From NCBI GenBank assembly GCA_934095845.1, contig CAKOKS010000011.1, forward strand, positions 1-18,781: DNA of 18,781 nt. The letters are read 5' to 3'. Source of the stretch: an uncultured Bacilli bacterium. Its GTDB lineage: Bacteria; Bacillota_I; Bacilli_A; RF39; UBA660. Shown piece by piece: positions 1-7,257 of this stretch (within the stretch, counting starts at the first letter, position 1; the number at the start of each line of letters is the position of its first letter). The translations under genes and the position numbers were made by a program. The notes below the pieces were generated by a model. The model was not told the DNA's origin, did no database searches, and was given only the letters and a program-made list of their open reading frames with translations.

Positions 1-555
1 TTCTCCATTATTGCAATTTTCACTTTTCCCACTTACCATTGGAGTTTTACAAGACATTCCTTCTACATCAGTTGTATTTGTTTCATCAAAAGCAATTTCA
101 ATTTCATGAACTTTTTCAATTGGAGTATCCACATTCCATAACTTATATTTATATTTTGGTATCCATACAAAATATGACTGAATGTCACTTTCTTGTATTG
201 TATCTCCAACATTATAACTTGCACCATCTTCAAGTATTACTGCATTTGCCCATATTTTATCACAATAGTTATACCAGTTTTTTGATGTATCTGCATATTT
301 TACAGTTCCATCATTTTCTATTGTTACTGGAATTAATCCTTCACCCATTTTAGGTGCACTTACATTTTTACAAGAGGAATTGTCTATTGTTTTATTATAT
401 ATTTCTTCTATGGCATCTTGTACATTATTTGAACTTAAATTAGTTGCACCATTACTAAAACTAATATCTTTGCTGTTTATTAATTCAGCTGCATAAGCAA
501 CACTTAAACCTAAAATTAATCCAAATAAAACAAGAAGAACACTTTTTTTCTTCAT
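1..555 (-). CDS. Secreted protein of unknown function, C-terminally truncated by window edge
   Basis: An open frame of 185 codons runs from ATG at 555 off the left edge, so only the N-terminal part is present. The protein begins MKKKSVLLVLFGLILGLSVAYA-A, a classical Sec signal peptide with a likely cleavage after AYA. After it comes a short segment containing NNVQDAIEEIYNK, a VQDAI-ELY type motif I associate with secreted and phage-tail-like proteins, then a region with FVWIPKYKYKLW. Cysteines at about residues 62, 93 and 169 could form disulfides. The start is supported by GGTGTGTG just upstream and by a TATTGTATAAT promoter element. The same leader architecture precedes the secreted protein at 7258-8778. 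I do not recognise the family well enough to name a function; an exported adhesin or surface protein is only inference. Confidence 0.8.
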   Translation of the reverse strand, partial: MKKKSVLLVLFGLILGLSVAYAAELINSKDISFSNGATNLSSNNVQDAIEEIYNKTIDNSSCKNVSAPKMGEGLIPVTIENDGTVKYADTSKNWYNYCDKIWANAVILEDGASYNVGDTIQESDIQSYFVWIPKYKYKLWNVDTPIEKVHEIEIAFDETNTTDVEGMSCKTPMVSGKSENCNNGE

Positions 556-558
556 ATG

Positions 559-590
559 CACACACCTATTCTATAGATAATTATACAATA
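559..590 (-). promoter_or_regulatory. Promoter -10 and leader/RBS of the truncated secreted protein
   Basis: On the minus strand TATTGTATAAT (-10 hexamer at 580-585) is followed 13 nt later by AGGTGTGTG and then the ATG. TTTAAA lies 17 nt upstream of the -10 as a weak -35. The same TATTGTATAAT...AGAAT-GGTGTGTG order recurs at 8784-8813. Confidence 0.55.
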
Positions 591-608
591 AATATTTGAA
601 TTTTTAAA

Positions 609-645
609 CAAAAAAATAACAGACTATTAAATAAGTAATCTGTTA
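609..645 (-). terminator. Probable intrinsic terminator at the end of the spoVID-ysxE transcript
   Basis: On the minus strand TAACAGA and TCTGTTA form a stem, with the partly complementary ACT/AGT inside, followed directly by TTTTTTT. It lies downstream of ysxE and upstream of the promoter of the gene at 1-555. If used, the ysxE transcript crosses the opposite-strand small membrane gene before it stops. Confidence 0.45.
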
Positions 646-649
646 TAAT
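641..649 (+). promoter_or_regulatory. Extended -10 promoter for the small membrane protein
   Basis: TGTTATAAT (TGnTATAAT) lies 44 nt upstream of the ATG at 693. No clear -35 box is present, which is tolerated for extended -10 promoters. It overlaps the inverted repeat read as a terminator on the other strand. Confidence 0.4.
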
Positions 650-692
650 TAACAATAAAATTTAATAAACATAAAATATTATGGGTGATACT

Positions 693-887
693 ATGAAGCC
701 TTGTGGTTGTGGAGGATCTAGACCTCCAGGTTTATTCAGTATTTTTGCAATATTATTACTAGGTTGTTTAATATTTTATCAAGTTATAATCACTTTAATA
801 CTTCCCCTTAGATTTAATTTATTTATACTTTTAATAGAAATATTTTTACTCTTCTTTATTCTTTACCGTATAATATGGCCCTATTAA
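693..887 (+). CDS. Small two-helix membrane protein, function unknown
   Basis: A 64-aa protein starting MKPCGCGGSRPPG followed by two hydrophobic helices, about residues 15-34 and 38-60, and ending RIIWPY. An in-frame ATG 12 nt further upstream (681) is less likely, because GGGTGAT placed 4 nt before the ATG at 693 reads as a Shine-Dalgarno site. The N-terminal cysteine/glycine cluster (CGCGG) is distinctive, and the short PCGCGG head could bind metal or become modified; this is speculation. Its 3' end overlaps the 3' end of the convergent ysxE-like gene by 42 bp. I do not recognise a family. Its position beside spore-coat genes makes a sporulation role conceivable but unproven. Confidence 0.55.
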   Translation: MKPCGCGGSRPPGLFSIFAILLLGCLIFYQVIITLILPLRFNLFILLIEIFLLFFILYRIIWPY

Positions 888-1694
888 CTTTTCGGTCTTA
901 AATAAATAATCATATAATTTTCTTACTCTTTCAGTATTTTCATATTCATTATCACAAAATTCTATTTTAATAGGAGTAGAAATATTTATAAAAAATAATT
1001 TCTTTTCTTCATCATTTAATTTAACTTTTGAAAAATATGTTTCTAATATTCCTGAAAACTCTAAATTTTCCCACTCATTATGATAAAAATCTATCAAATC
1101 AGCAACTGGTGTATCAAAATGATTATTATCCCAACTAATTAAGTATGATTTATCTCCTCTTATAATATGACTTAATCTTACATTGCCATGATTTAAACAA
1201 ACTCTTTCTTTTGTTCTATTTTCTACACTTTTATACCAATTATCACATTCTTTTTTACAAAAAGTAATGGCTTCTCTTAATTTTGTATAATTAAACTGAA
1301 ATAAAGTTTCATGAGGAGATGGATAAAGTTCATACTCACTAGTTCTAAGAATTTGATAATAATAATCTTCTATATAATTTAAATACCCAATTAAATTATC
1401 ATAAATACTTTTATATTTATCTAGATTAACTTCTTTAGTAAAAGAAGTTTTATTATGGAGAGATGCAAGGGTTGATGCTAAATCATCTCCTTGCTGAAAT
1501 TTATTTAATGACACATCTTTTATATATTCATATACATTTTTTCCACGTTCTTCATCATGATCTACAAGTTTTGGAAATGAAAGAAAATCCCTAGACCTTA
1601 AATAGTCATATAGCTCTAAATTTAAATTTTCACTTTTTATTACAACTTCATTATTTTTTATTAAAGTTTTACCAATACGTTTTAACTTATTCAT
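846..1694 (-). CDS. ysxE: YsxE/CotS-like spore-coat pseudokinase
   Basis: 282 aa with an aminoglycoside-phosphotransferase-like fold of the CotS/CotI/YutH/YsxE spore-coat group. The catalytic loop is recognisable but altered: residues 167-176 read LNHGNVRLSH where the family has HGDxxxxN, and residues 185-189 read LISWD where a metal-binding LIDWD is usual. P196 and D199 (PVADL) are retained. Lys20 (VVIK) may be the remnant of the ATP lysine. Loss of the catalytic Asp and Asn suggests a pseudokinase or a non-canonical enzyme. It starts inside the end of the spoVID-like gene (8-nt overlap, ATGAATAA) with no obvious RBS of its own, indicating translational coupling. In B. subtilis ysxE also lies immediately downstream of spoVID. 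The symbol rests on fold plus synteny. Confidence 0.75.
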   Translation of the reverse strand: MNKLKRIGKTLIKNNEVVIKSENLNLELYDYLRSRDFLSFPKLVDHDEERGKNVYEYIKDVSLNKFQQGDDLASTLASLHNKTSFTKEVNLDKYKSIYDNLIGYLNYIEDYYYQILRTSEYELYPSPHETLFQFNYTKLREAITFCKKECDNWYKSVENRTKERVCLNHGNVRLSHIIRGDKSYLISWDNNHFDTPVADLIDFYHNEWENLEFSGILETYFSKVKLNDEEKKLFFINISTPIKIEFCDNEYENTERVRKLYDYLFKTEKLIGPYYTVKNKEE

Positions 1695-2415
1695 CTTGAC
1701 ATGGAATAATTAATTTCATTCCAGCACTTATATTATCAATTGAATTATAGTCTTTAATAATATCAATACTAATTTTATATTTATTTGCTAGATACTCTAA
1801 CGTATCTGATTCATCACATACATGAATATGATAAGTAATATATGTATTTTCTCCATCTTTTAAAGTATCAATAATTTCTGAATCATTTGTTTTTTTACGG
1901 TCTTCTTCTTTTTCTTCAGGAATACTTCTTACTTCTTCTTTTTCTTCTATAGTTCTATCTTCTTTTACCTCTTCTACAGGTTCTTTTATTTTTTCTTCTT
2001 CCCTTTCTTCTTCATCATTTTTTTCATCTGTTAAATCCACTACTTCTACTTCATGGTCTTCTAAGAATTTATCAAATTCTCTTTCATCTTCAAATATCAT
2101 TTTTTCTCCTTTAATTTCATATTCAATACTTACACTTACTTTATTTTGATCAATTTCATAAGTAAAATCTTTTACTTCTAAAGAAACAGTATCTTCTACC
2201 ATTTTATCTTTAAAAACATATTCAAATGGTAATTTCTTATTAAAAGTTTCTTGATTTAATGAAATTTCATGACCTCTATATGAACCACTTACTAAGAAAA
2301 CTCCACTTATTTTATCAGGACATACATCATATTCACTTTCTAAACTAATACTAGAAATTTCGAAGATATTATTTCTAAATTCAAGTTCTCCATTAAAATT
2401 TACTAACTCTTTCAT
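1687..2415 (-). CDS. spoVID: SpoVID-like spore coat morphogenetic protein with C-terminal LysM
   Basis: 242 aa in three parts. Residues about 5-115 form a beta-rich N-terminal domain resembling the SPOCS/SpoVID N-terminal region (ISGVFLVSGSYRGHE). Residues 119-182 are a low-complexity, very acidic Glu/Lys linker. Residues 194-238 form a LysM domain (YHIHVCDESDTLEYLANKYK ... MKLIIP). In B. subtilis SpoVID directs encasement of the forespore by coat proteins and its LysM interacts with the spore cortex side; this homologue is shorter. The start at 2415 is chosen because GAAAGGAG lies 5 nt upstream; the frame is open further upstream but lacks an RBS. CATATATT at 2434-2441 resembles a sigma-E -10 box, weakly. 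It is followed by the ysxE-like gene. Confidence 0.8.
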   Translation of the reverse strand: MKELVNFNGELEFRNNIFEISSISLESEYDVCPDKISGVFLVSGSYRGHEISLNQETFNKKLPFEYVFKDKMVEDTVSLEVKDFTYEIDQNKVSVSIEYEIKGEKMIFEDEREFDKFLEDHEVEVVDLTDEKNDEEEREEEKIKEPVEEVKEDRTIEEKEEVRSIPEEKEEDRKKTNDSEIIDTLKDGENTYITYHIHVCDESDTLEYLANKYKISIDIIKDYNSIDNISAGMKLIIPCQDE

Positions 2416-2442
2416 AAATTCTCCTTTCAAAAAAATATATGC

Positions 2443-2473
2443 AAAAAAAAACATAAAATTACTTATGTTTTTT
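2443..2473 (-). terminator. Intrinsic terminator between lon and spoVID
   Basis: AAAAAACATAA (2473-2463) pairs with TTATGTTTTTT (2455-2445) as an 11-bp stem with a 7-nt loop. It overlaps the lon stop codon and continues into a T tract. It would separate the vegetative/stress transcript of lon from spoVID-ysxE at least partly. Confidence 0.65.
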
Positions 2474-4759
2474 AAATAAATCTTCAAAGATAGTTTTATA
2501 ATTATCTACACATTTTATTTCAATATTATTTTTTATATAATCAGGAATACTTTCTAAGTCTCTTTTATTTTCTAAAGGAATGTAAACTGTTTTATATCCA
2601 AAGTTATAAGCTCCAATTAGTTTTTCTTTTATTCCACCAACTTTTGTTATATCTCCATGTAAAGTAATTTCACCAGAAAATGCAACATTGTTATCTATTT
2701 TTTTATCTAAAAGTAAAGAAACAATTGATGTAACAAAAGCAACTCCACCACTAGTTCCATCTTTTTTCATATTAGTTAAGGCATTTATATTTATATCATT
2801 TGCTAAAAGAGTTTTCTTATCAATTCCAAATTGTTTTAAATTTGAAAGTATATAAGTATAAGCTATATTTGCACTTTCTCTAGTAATATCTTCAACATTA
2901 CCAGTTACTTTTAATTTACCATCACCTGGAGAAAATACTGCTTCCATTGGAATAATTATTCCACCTAAAGGAGTTACTCCAAGAGTTGTAACTGATCCTG
3001 GATAAGTTGTTTTAACAACCGAATTATTTTCATATTTTACTGGTCCCATAATTTCTGTAACTAAAGATTTACTAACAGACTTTACATTGGAACCATTAAT
3101 AATTATATAACGTATTATTTTTCTTAAAATTCTTTCTAAATTACGTGCACCTGATTCTTTTGTATAAGAAGAAATTATAAAAGATAATACTTCATCACTT
3201 AATTTTATTTTATTTGTTCCATATTCTTTAATTATAATTGGAAGCAAATATTTTTTAGCTATATCAATTTTTTCTTTTTCAGTATAACTATTAATATTAA
3301 TAATCTCAAGTCTATCTTTTAAAGCTGAAGGAATCCCTCTTAAATCATTAGCAGTAAGAATAAATATTGTTTTAGATAAATCAAATGGCTCTTCAATATA
3401 ATTATCTACAAACACATGATTTTGATTTTGATCCAAAATATCTAATAAAATAGCCGCTGGATCACCTTTAAAATCACTTATCATTTTATCAACTTCATCA
3501 ATTAAGATTACTGGGTTTGATGTTCCACATTTTTTTATACCTTGAATAATTTTACCAGGTGAAGAACCAAGATATGTTCTTTTATGACCAATTAATTCAC
3601 TTGGGTCATTTAATCCACCAACACTTATTTTATAAAATTTACGATTTAAAGATTCACTTAATGAAAGCCCAAATGTAGTTTTACCTACTCCTGGAGGACC
3701 AACTAAACAAATTATCGGAGCATTTACATTAGGATTATTTTTCTTAATTGCTAAAAATTCTAATATTCTATGTTTTACTTCATCTAATCCAAAATGTTTG
3801 TTATCAAGACTTTTTTTAACTTTTTTTAAATCCGTTTCATCTTTACTTACTTTACCCCAAGGAAGAGATATAACTGTTTGTAAATAATTTCTTAAAACAC
3901 TTGAATCCGGATTTGCATCACTTGTATAAGAATATCTTTTTAACTCTTCCATTAATTTTTCACGACTAGCATCACTTATAGGTAAACTCTTTATTTTACT
4001 TTCTAATTCTTTAATCTCAATATCTTTACTATCACTAATACCAAGTTCAGCATTCAATTTATCAATTTTTTGGCGAATTAAAAATTCACGTTGCTCTTTT
4101 TCATAACTTTCTCTTAATTCATTATCGATACGAGTTTCAATACTTGTAACTTCAAGTTCAAGATTTATATCTTTAATTAAATTTTTAGCACGAGTTTCTA
4201 CTTCAAAAGTATTCATATATTCTATTCTTTTTCTTATATCAAAAGGAATAAAATTAGTAATTATATCAACTAACATATCTAAATCAGCTATATTATTTAT
4301 AGTTGAGATAATTGAATTGGAAGAAGTTGGATTAATTTCAATATATTTAGAAAGCAAATCTTTTAAAGTTCTACTTAATGCAAGATTAGTTTTTTCATCA
4401 CTATGGTCTACATAAATTCTTTTTACATTAGCTTCTACAATATCATTATCTTCTTTTAAAGTTCTATAATTATTTATTTTTACACGATTTAAACCAACTA
4501 AAACAATTCGATAATTACCATTTGGTAATTCTATTTTAGATTTTATTTTAGTAAATACACCTACTGTTGGTAAATCTTTTAATGTTGGAGACACATCTAA
4601 AGTATTATTTGCACATATTACAAGTAATTTAGAATCATATTTTTCTTCAGATATATCTACTATTTTTTTACTTAATTCAATGTTAAGTTCTATTCTAACT
4701 TCTTGATAAGGAAGGATAACTAATTTTTTAATCATCAAGACTGGTAAATTTTGTAACAT
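2459..4759 (-). CDS. lon: ATP-dependent Lon protease (endopeptidase La)
   Basis: 766 aa, the usual LonA architecture. The N-terminal substrate-binding domain covers about residues 4-200 and a coiled region about 200-300. The AAA+ module has Walker A GPPGVGKT at 354-361 and Walker B ILIDEVDK around 418-425. The C-terminal serine protease domain has the catalytic Ser670 in DGTSGG (family form usually DGPSAG) and Lys711 in GGIKEK. It degrades misfolded and regulatory proteins in the cytoplasm. AGGGAGGT lies 7 nt before the ATG and a near-consensus promoter lies at 4790-4818. In B. subtilis lonA lies upstream of the hem-spoVID-ysxE region; here lon abuts spoVID directly. A terminator sits right at its stop. 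Confidence 0.96.
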   Translation of the reverse strand: MLQNLPVLMIKKLVILPYQEVRIELNIELSKKIVDISEEKYDSKLLVICANNTLDVSPTLKDLPTVGVFTKIKSKIELPNGNYRIVLVGLNRVKINNYRTLKEDNDIVEANVKRIYVDHSDEKTNLALSRTLKDLLSKYIEINPTSSNSIISTINNIADLDMLVDIITNFIPFDIRKRIEYMNTFEVETRAKNLIKDINLELEVTSIETRIDNELRESYEKEQREFLIRQKIDKLNAELGISDSKDIEIKELESKIKSLPISDASREKLMEELKRYSYTSDANPDSSVLRNYLQTVISLPWGKVSKDETDLKKVKKSLDNKHFGLDEVKHRILEFLAIKKNNPNVNAPIICLVGPPGVGKTTFGLSLSESLNRKFYKISVGGLNDPSELIGHKRTYLGSSPGKIIQGIKKCGTSNPVILIDEVDKMISDFKGDPAAILLDILDQNQNHVFVDNYIEEPFDLSKTIFILTANDLRGIPSALKDRLEIININSYTEKEKIDIAKKYLLPIIIKEYGTNKIKLSDEVLSFIISSYTKESGARNLERILRKIIRYIIINGSNVKSVSKSLVTEIMGPVKYENNSVVKTTYPGSVTTLGVTPLGGIIIPMEAVFSPGDGKLKVTGNVEDITRESANIAYTYILSNLKQFGIDKKTLLANDININALTNMKKDGTSGGVAFVTSIVSLLLDKKIDNNVAFSGEITLHGDITKVGGIKEKLIGAYNFGYKTVYIPLENKRDLESIPDYIKNNIEIKCVDNYKTIFEDLFKKHK

Positions 4760-4789
4760 AGTTATACCTCCCTCTTAAATATGTTTTTT

Positions 4790-4818
4790 ATTATAGTTTT
4801 TTTTTGATTTTTTGTAAA
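4790..4818 (-). promoter_or_regulatory. Sigma-A type promoter of lon
   Basis: On the minus strand TTTACA (4818-4813), 17-nt spacer, TATAAT (4795-4790). The start codon lies 31 nt downstream of the -10. No CtsR or CIRCE-like operator was recognised nearby. Confidence 0.7.
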
Positions 4819-4819
4819 G

Positions 4820-4843
4820 AAAAAAATGCACATTTATGCATTT
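4820..4843 (-). terminator. Intrinsic terminator of the cca-dnaD-nth operon
   Basis: AAATGCA and TGCATTT form a 7-bp stem with a 6-nt loop, followed by a T run. It overlaps the nth stop codon, and the -35 box of lon follows immediately. Confidence 0.6.
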
Positions 4844-5456
4844 ATTTGTATTCATTTTTTTTACATATTTTATTTAATGGGCAAATGTCACATTTTGGGT
4901 TTTTACTAGTACAAATATTTCTACCAAAAAGAAGTAATTTTAAATGTAAATTACGATAATTTTCACCAGCAAAATATTTTGTTAGTTTCTCTTCTACTAC
5001 TAAAACAGAGTCATTAATGTCTGCTATTCCAAGTCTTTTTGCTACTCTTGATATATGTGTATCTACAGCTAAGTAAGGTTCATTAAATAACTCAGATAAA
5101 ACTACATTGGTGCTTTTTCTGCCTATTCCTGGTAGACTTTCTAAATACCCTCGATTATTAGGAACGATTCCATTACAATCACTTAAAAGTCTAGAAGCAA
5201 TAGATATTACTGAACTTGCTTTTCTTTTCATTCCACATGGTCTTACAATAGTTTCAATATCACTTAAATTAGCATTTGCTAAAGATACTAAATCATATTT
5301 TGAAAATAAAACATCTGTTACTTTATTAACAGTTATATCAGTTGTTTGACTAGATAACATAACTGCTATTAAAAGCTCATAATCATGATTATAATTAAGT
5401 GGACATTTTACTTCTTTAATAACTGAATTAATTCTATCTAATATTTCTTTATTCAT
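4842..5456 (-). CDS. nth: Endonuclease III, base-excision repair DNA glycosylase/AP lyase
   Basis: 204 aa, full length for Nth. The helix-hairpin-helix LPGIGRKST at 108-116 holds the catalytic Lys114. VDTH supplies the catalytic Asp132. The C-terminal C-X6-C-X2-C-X5-C (Cys182, 189, 192, 198) is the [4Fe-4S] cluster. It removes oxidised pyrimidines and nicks abasic sites. It is third in the cca-dnaD-nth run, and its ATG overlaps the dnaD stop by 8 nt (ATGAATAA) with only a weak RBS, so translation is probably coupled. The dnaD-nth pairing is the same as in B. subtilis. Confidence 0.95.
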   Translation of the reverse strand: MNKEILDRINSVIKEVKCPLNYNHDYELLIAVMLSSQTTDITVNKVTDVLFSKYDLVSLANANLSDIETIVRPCGMKRKASSVISIASRLLSDCNGIVPNNRGYLESLPGIGRKSTNVVLSELFNEPYLAVDTHISRVAKRLGIADINDSVLVVEEKLTKYFAGENYRNLHLKLLLFGRNICTSKNPKCDICPLNKICKKNEYK

Positions 5457-6084
5457 CTTCTAACCAATTATAGGAAAAAAGTTCAGTATTAGTATTATCA
5501 TCTTCTTTTTTAAATGATGATCTAACATCACTCGCACTTTTATATCCTTTATCTTTCCAAGATATAAGTATTTTATCAATATATCTTAAGCTTTTAACAC
5601 CATTAAATATAGCTTCTTTTAAAGCTTCACTTATTAATTCTTCACTTATACCACTTCTAATCCACTCATTAATTATTTCATATTCCATTGGACTTAAAGG
5701 GCGTACAAACTCACGTTCAAATAAAGAAAATAAATTAGTTTTTTCACTTTGTTTATGTTCTCTAGTAATATCACTTGTAATATTTTTAATAATATTATCT
5801 AAATTTATTACTTCTCTTACTAAACCATTACCATCTTTTTTCATTGTTACTTCAATTAAATTAATAGCAAGTAATTTAGTATATGATTCCATAATAGCAT
5901 CTTCACTTAAGTAAGTATATTTCTTTATGTTTTCGATGTTTAATGAAGGTTCTTCTTGATTAGTAAGATAAACAAGTAAAATAAAATCATTTAAATCTAG
6001 ATTAAGAGAAATAGCAACTTTTAATAAATAACTTTTTATAATAAAGTCTTTTTCTTTTAAAGTATTAAAAACAAGTTCATTCAT
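5449..6084 (-). CDS. dnaD: DnaD-like replication initiation/primosome protein
   Basis: 211 aa. Residues about 1-100 match the winged-helix N-terminal domain of DnaD. Residues about 118-185 form the DnaD/DnaB C-terminal domain with the characteristic YIDKILISWKDKG (YxxxILxxW) at 169-180, involved in single-stranded DNA and DnaA interaction at initiation. I chose the ATG at 6084 because GGAGGG lies 6 nt upstream; a start at 6105 would lie further inside cca and lacks an RBS. It overlaps cca (ATGAATGA) and nth (ATGAATAA) by 8 nt each. The following nth gene matches B. subtilis synteny. Confidence 0.88.
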   Translation of the reverse strand: MNELVFNTLKEKDFIIKSYLLKVAISLNLDLNDFILLVYLTNQEEPSLNIENIKKYTYLSEDAIMESYTKLLAINLIEVTMKKDGNGLVREVINLDNIIKNITSDITREHKQSEKTNLFSLFEREFVRPLSPMEYEIINEWIRSGISEELISEALKEAIFNGVKSLRYIDKILISWKDKGYKSASDVRSSFKKEDDNTNTELFSYNWLEDE

Positions 6085-7177
6085 TTTCTTCCCTCCAATT
6101 TTCAAGTATATATTTTTTTAACACATCAAATTTATTCTCAAGTAAATTATTAAGAATATTAAGTTCAACATCAATTAGTATATCATTAACTTTCTTTGAT
6201 GGCTCAATATTTAAAATATTTATAATATCTTCTCCAGTTATAGCAATATCTTTAATAGAATATATTGGTAAATTTTTATACATATCACTTATATAACTTT
6301 TTGATATACCTAAAATTTCACCTGCTATTATAGAAGGATAAAGACCACATTCAAAAAGTGTTATATTATCAATTACAGATGCTGAAATTATTCTTTTAAT
6401 TGAATTAATAATCTTCTTTTCAGATTTTTGAATATTATAATTACTACTATAATCTATTTGAGCCCATACACCTAAGTAATTTGAACAATATACAACATTA
6501 TCATAATGAATTTCTAATTCATCACATAAATTCAATTCTTTTATTAACTCTAATCCTTTTAAAAAGTTCTTAGATTTAAATATTAAATCAAGCTCACTTC
6601 TTTTTCGATCATAGCTTAATGTATGCAAAAGATGCTTATTTTGTTTAATAAATGTATATAATTTTTCTTCAAGTTTAAAATCAAGTGATGTTGCAAATCT
6701 AATAGCCCTAAGTATTCTTAATGGGTCTTCTGTTAAACGAGTTTTAACATCACCTATTACACGAATAGTTTTGCTATTTAGATCTTTTATTCCATCAACT
6801 AAATCAATAATTTTACCATTAGAATCCATATATAGACCATTTATAGTAAAGTCTCTTCTTAAGACATCTTCTTCTTTTGATTCTATGAAATCATAATTAA
6901 TTGGTTTTCTACCAAGATACTTTATATCTCTTCTAAAAGTAGTGATATCGTAATTATATAAATTATCTTTTAAACAAATTCTACCATAAGTATCATCACA
7001 TCCACCTGAAAGTTCAAATATTTCTTTTATTTCTTTAGGTTTTGCAGAAGTAGATATATCAACATCAAAAGATTCAATTCCAAGTAGATAATCTCTTACA
7101 TATCCACCAACAACATATGCATCATATCCATTGTCTTCTAATTTAGATAATACTTTTTTAATACGCATATTCATCAT
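6077..7177 (-). CDS. cca: CCA-adding tRNA nucleotidyltransferase / poly(A) polymerase family
   Basis: 366 aa from the chosen start. The class II nucleotidyltransferase head shows VVGGYVRDYLLG (about 22-33) and the metal-binding DVD pair at Asp38/Asp40. The RRDFTINGLYMD motif lies at about 107-118 and the EDPLRILRAIRFA motif at about 150-162, both typical of CCA-adding enzymes. It completes or repairs the 3' CCA of tRNAs. ATGs at 7177, 7174 and 7168 are all possible; GTGGTG lies 4 nt before 7177. The frame extends to 7189, but that start would fall at the predicted transcription start. First gene of the cca-dnaD-nth operon. Confidence 0.92.
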   Translation of the reverse strand: MMNMRIKKVLSKLEDNGYDAYVVGGYVRDYLLGIESFDVDISTSAKPKEIKEIFELSGGCDDTYGRICLKDNLYNYDITTFRRDIKYLGRKPINYDFIESKEEDVLRRDFTINGLYMDSNGKIIDLVDGIKDLNSKTIRVIGDVKTRLTEDPLRILRAIRFATSLDFKLEEKLYTFIKQNKHLLHTLSYDRKRSELDLIFKSKNFLKGLELIKELNLCDELEIHYDNVVYCSNYLGVWAQIDYSSNYNIQKSEKKIINSIKRIISASVIDNITLFECGLYPSIIAGEILGISKSYISDMYKNLPIYSIKDIAITGEDIINILNIEPSKKVNDILIDVELNILNNLLENKFDVLKKYILENWREENE

Positions 7178-7193
7178 ATTACACCACACTTTA

Positions 7194-7199
7194 ATTATA
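7194..7199 (-). promoter_or_regulatory. -10 box of the cca-dnaD-nth promoter
   Basis: A perfect TATAAT on the minus strand lies 16 nt upstream of the chosen cca start. The -35 region is poor (TATTTT-like). It implies a very short 5' leader. Confidence 0.4.
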
Positions 7200-7220
7200 T
7201 CATGTTATAGATAAATAAAA

Positions 7221-7247
7221 TAGAAAAAGATAACCGAAGTTATCTTT
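7221..7247 (-). terminator. Intrinsic terminator of the secreted-protein gene
   Basis: On the minus strand AAAGATAAC, a TTCG tetraloop and GTTATCTTT form a perfect 9-bp stem followed by a T-rich tract. It lies 11 nt beyond the stop codon at 7258. Confidence 0.85.
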
Positions 7248-7257
7248 GAATTAAAGT

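Noticed and set aside
39..353. Plus-strand 104-aa open frame
   Set aside because: It is the complement of the truncated secreted-protein gene, with no RBS and a low-complexity His/Leu/Tyr-rich product.
1887..2060. Repetitive TTCTTC/TCTTCT tract
   Set aside because: It encodes the acidic Glu/Lys-rich linker of the SpoVID-like protein, not a repeat array.
5107..5349. Plus-strand 80-aa open frame
   Set aside because: Shadow of nth; no RBS and no recognisable domain.
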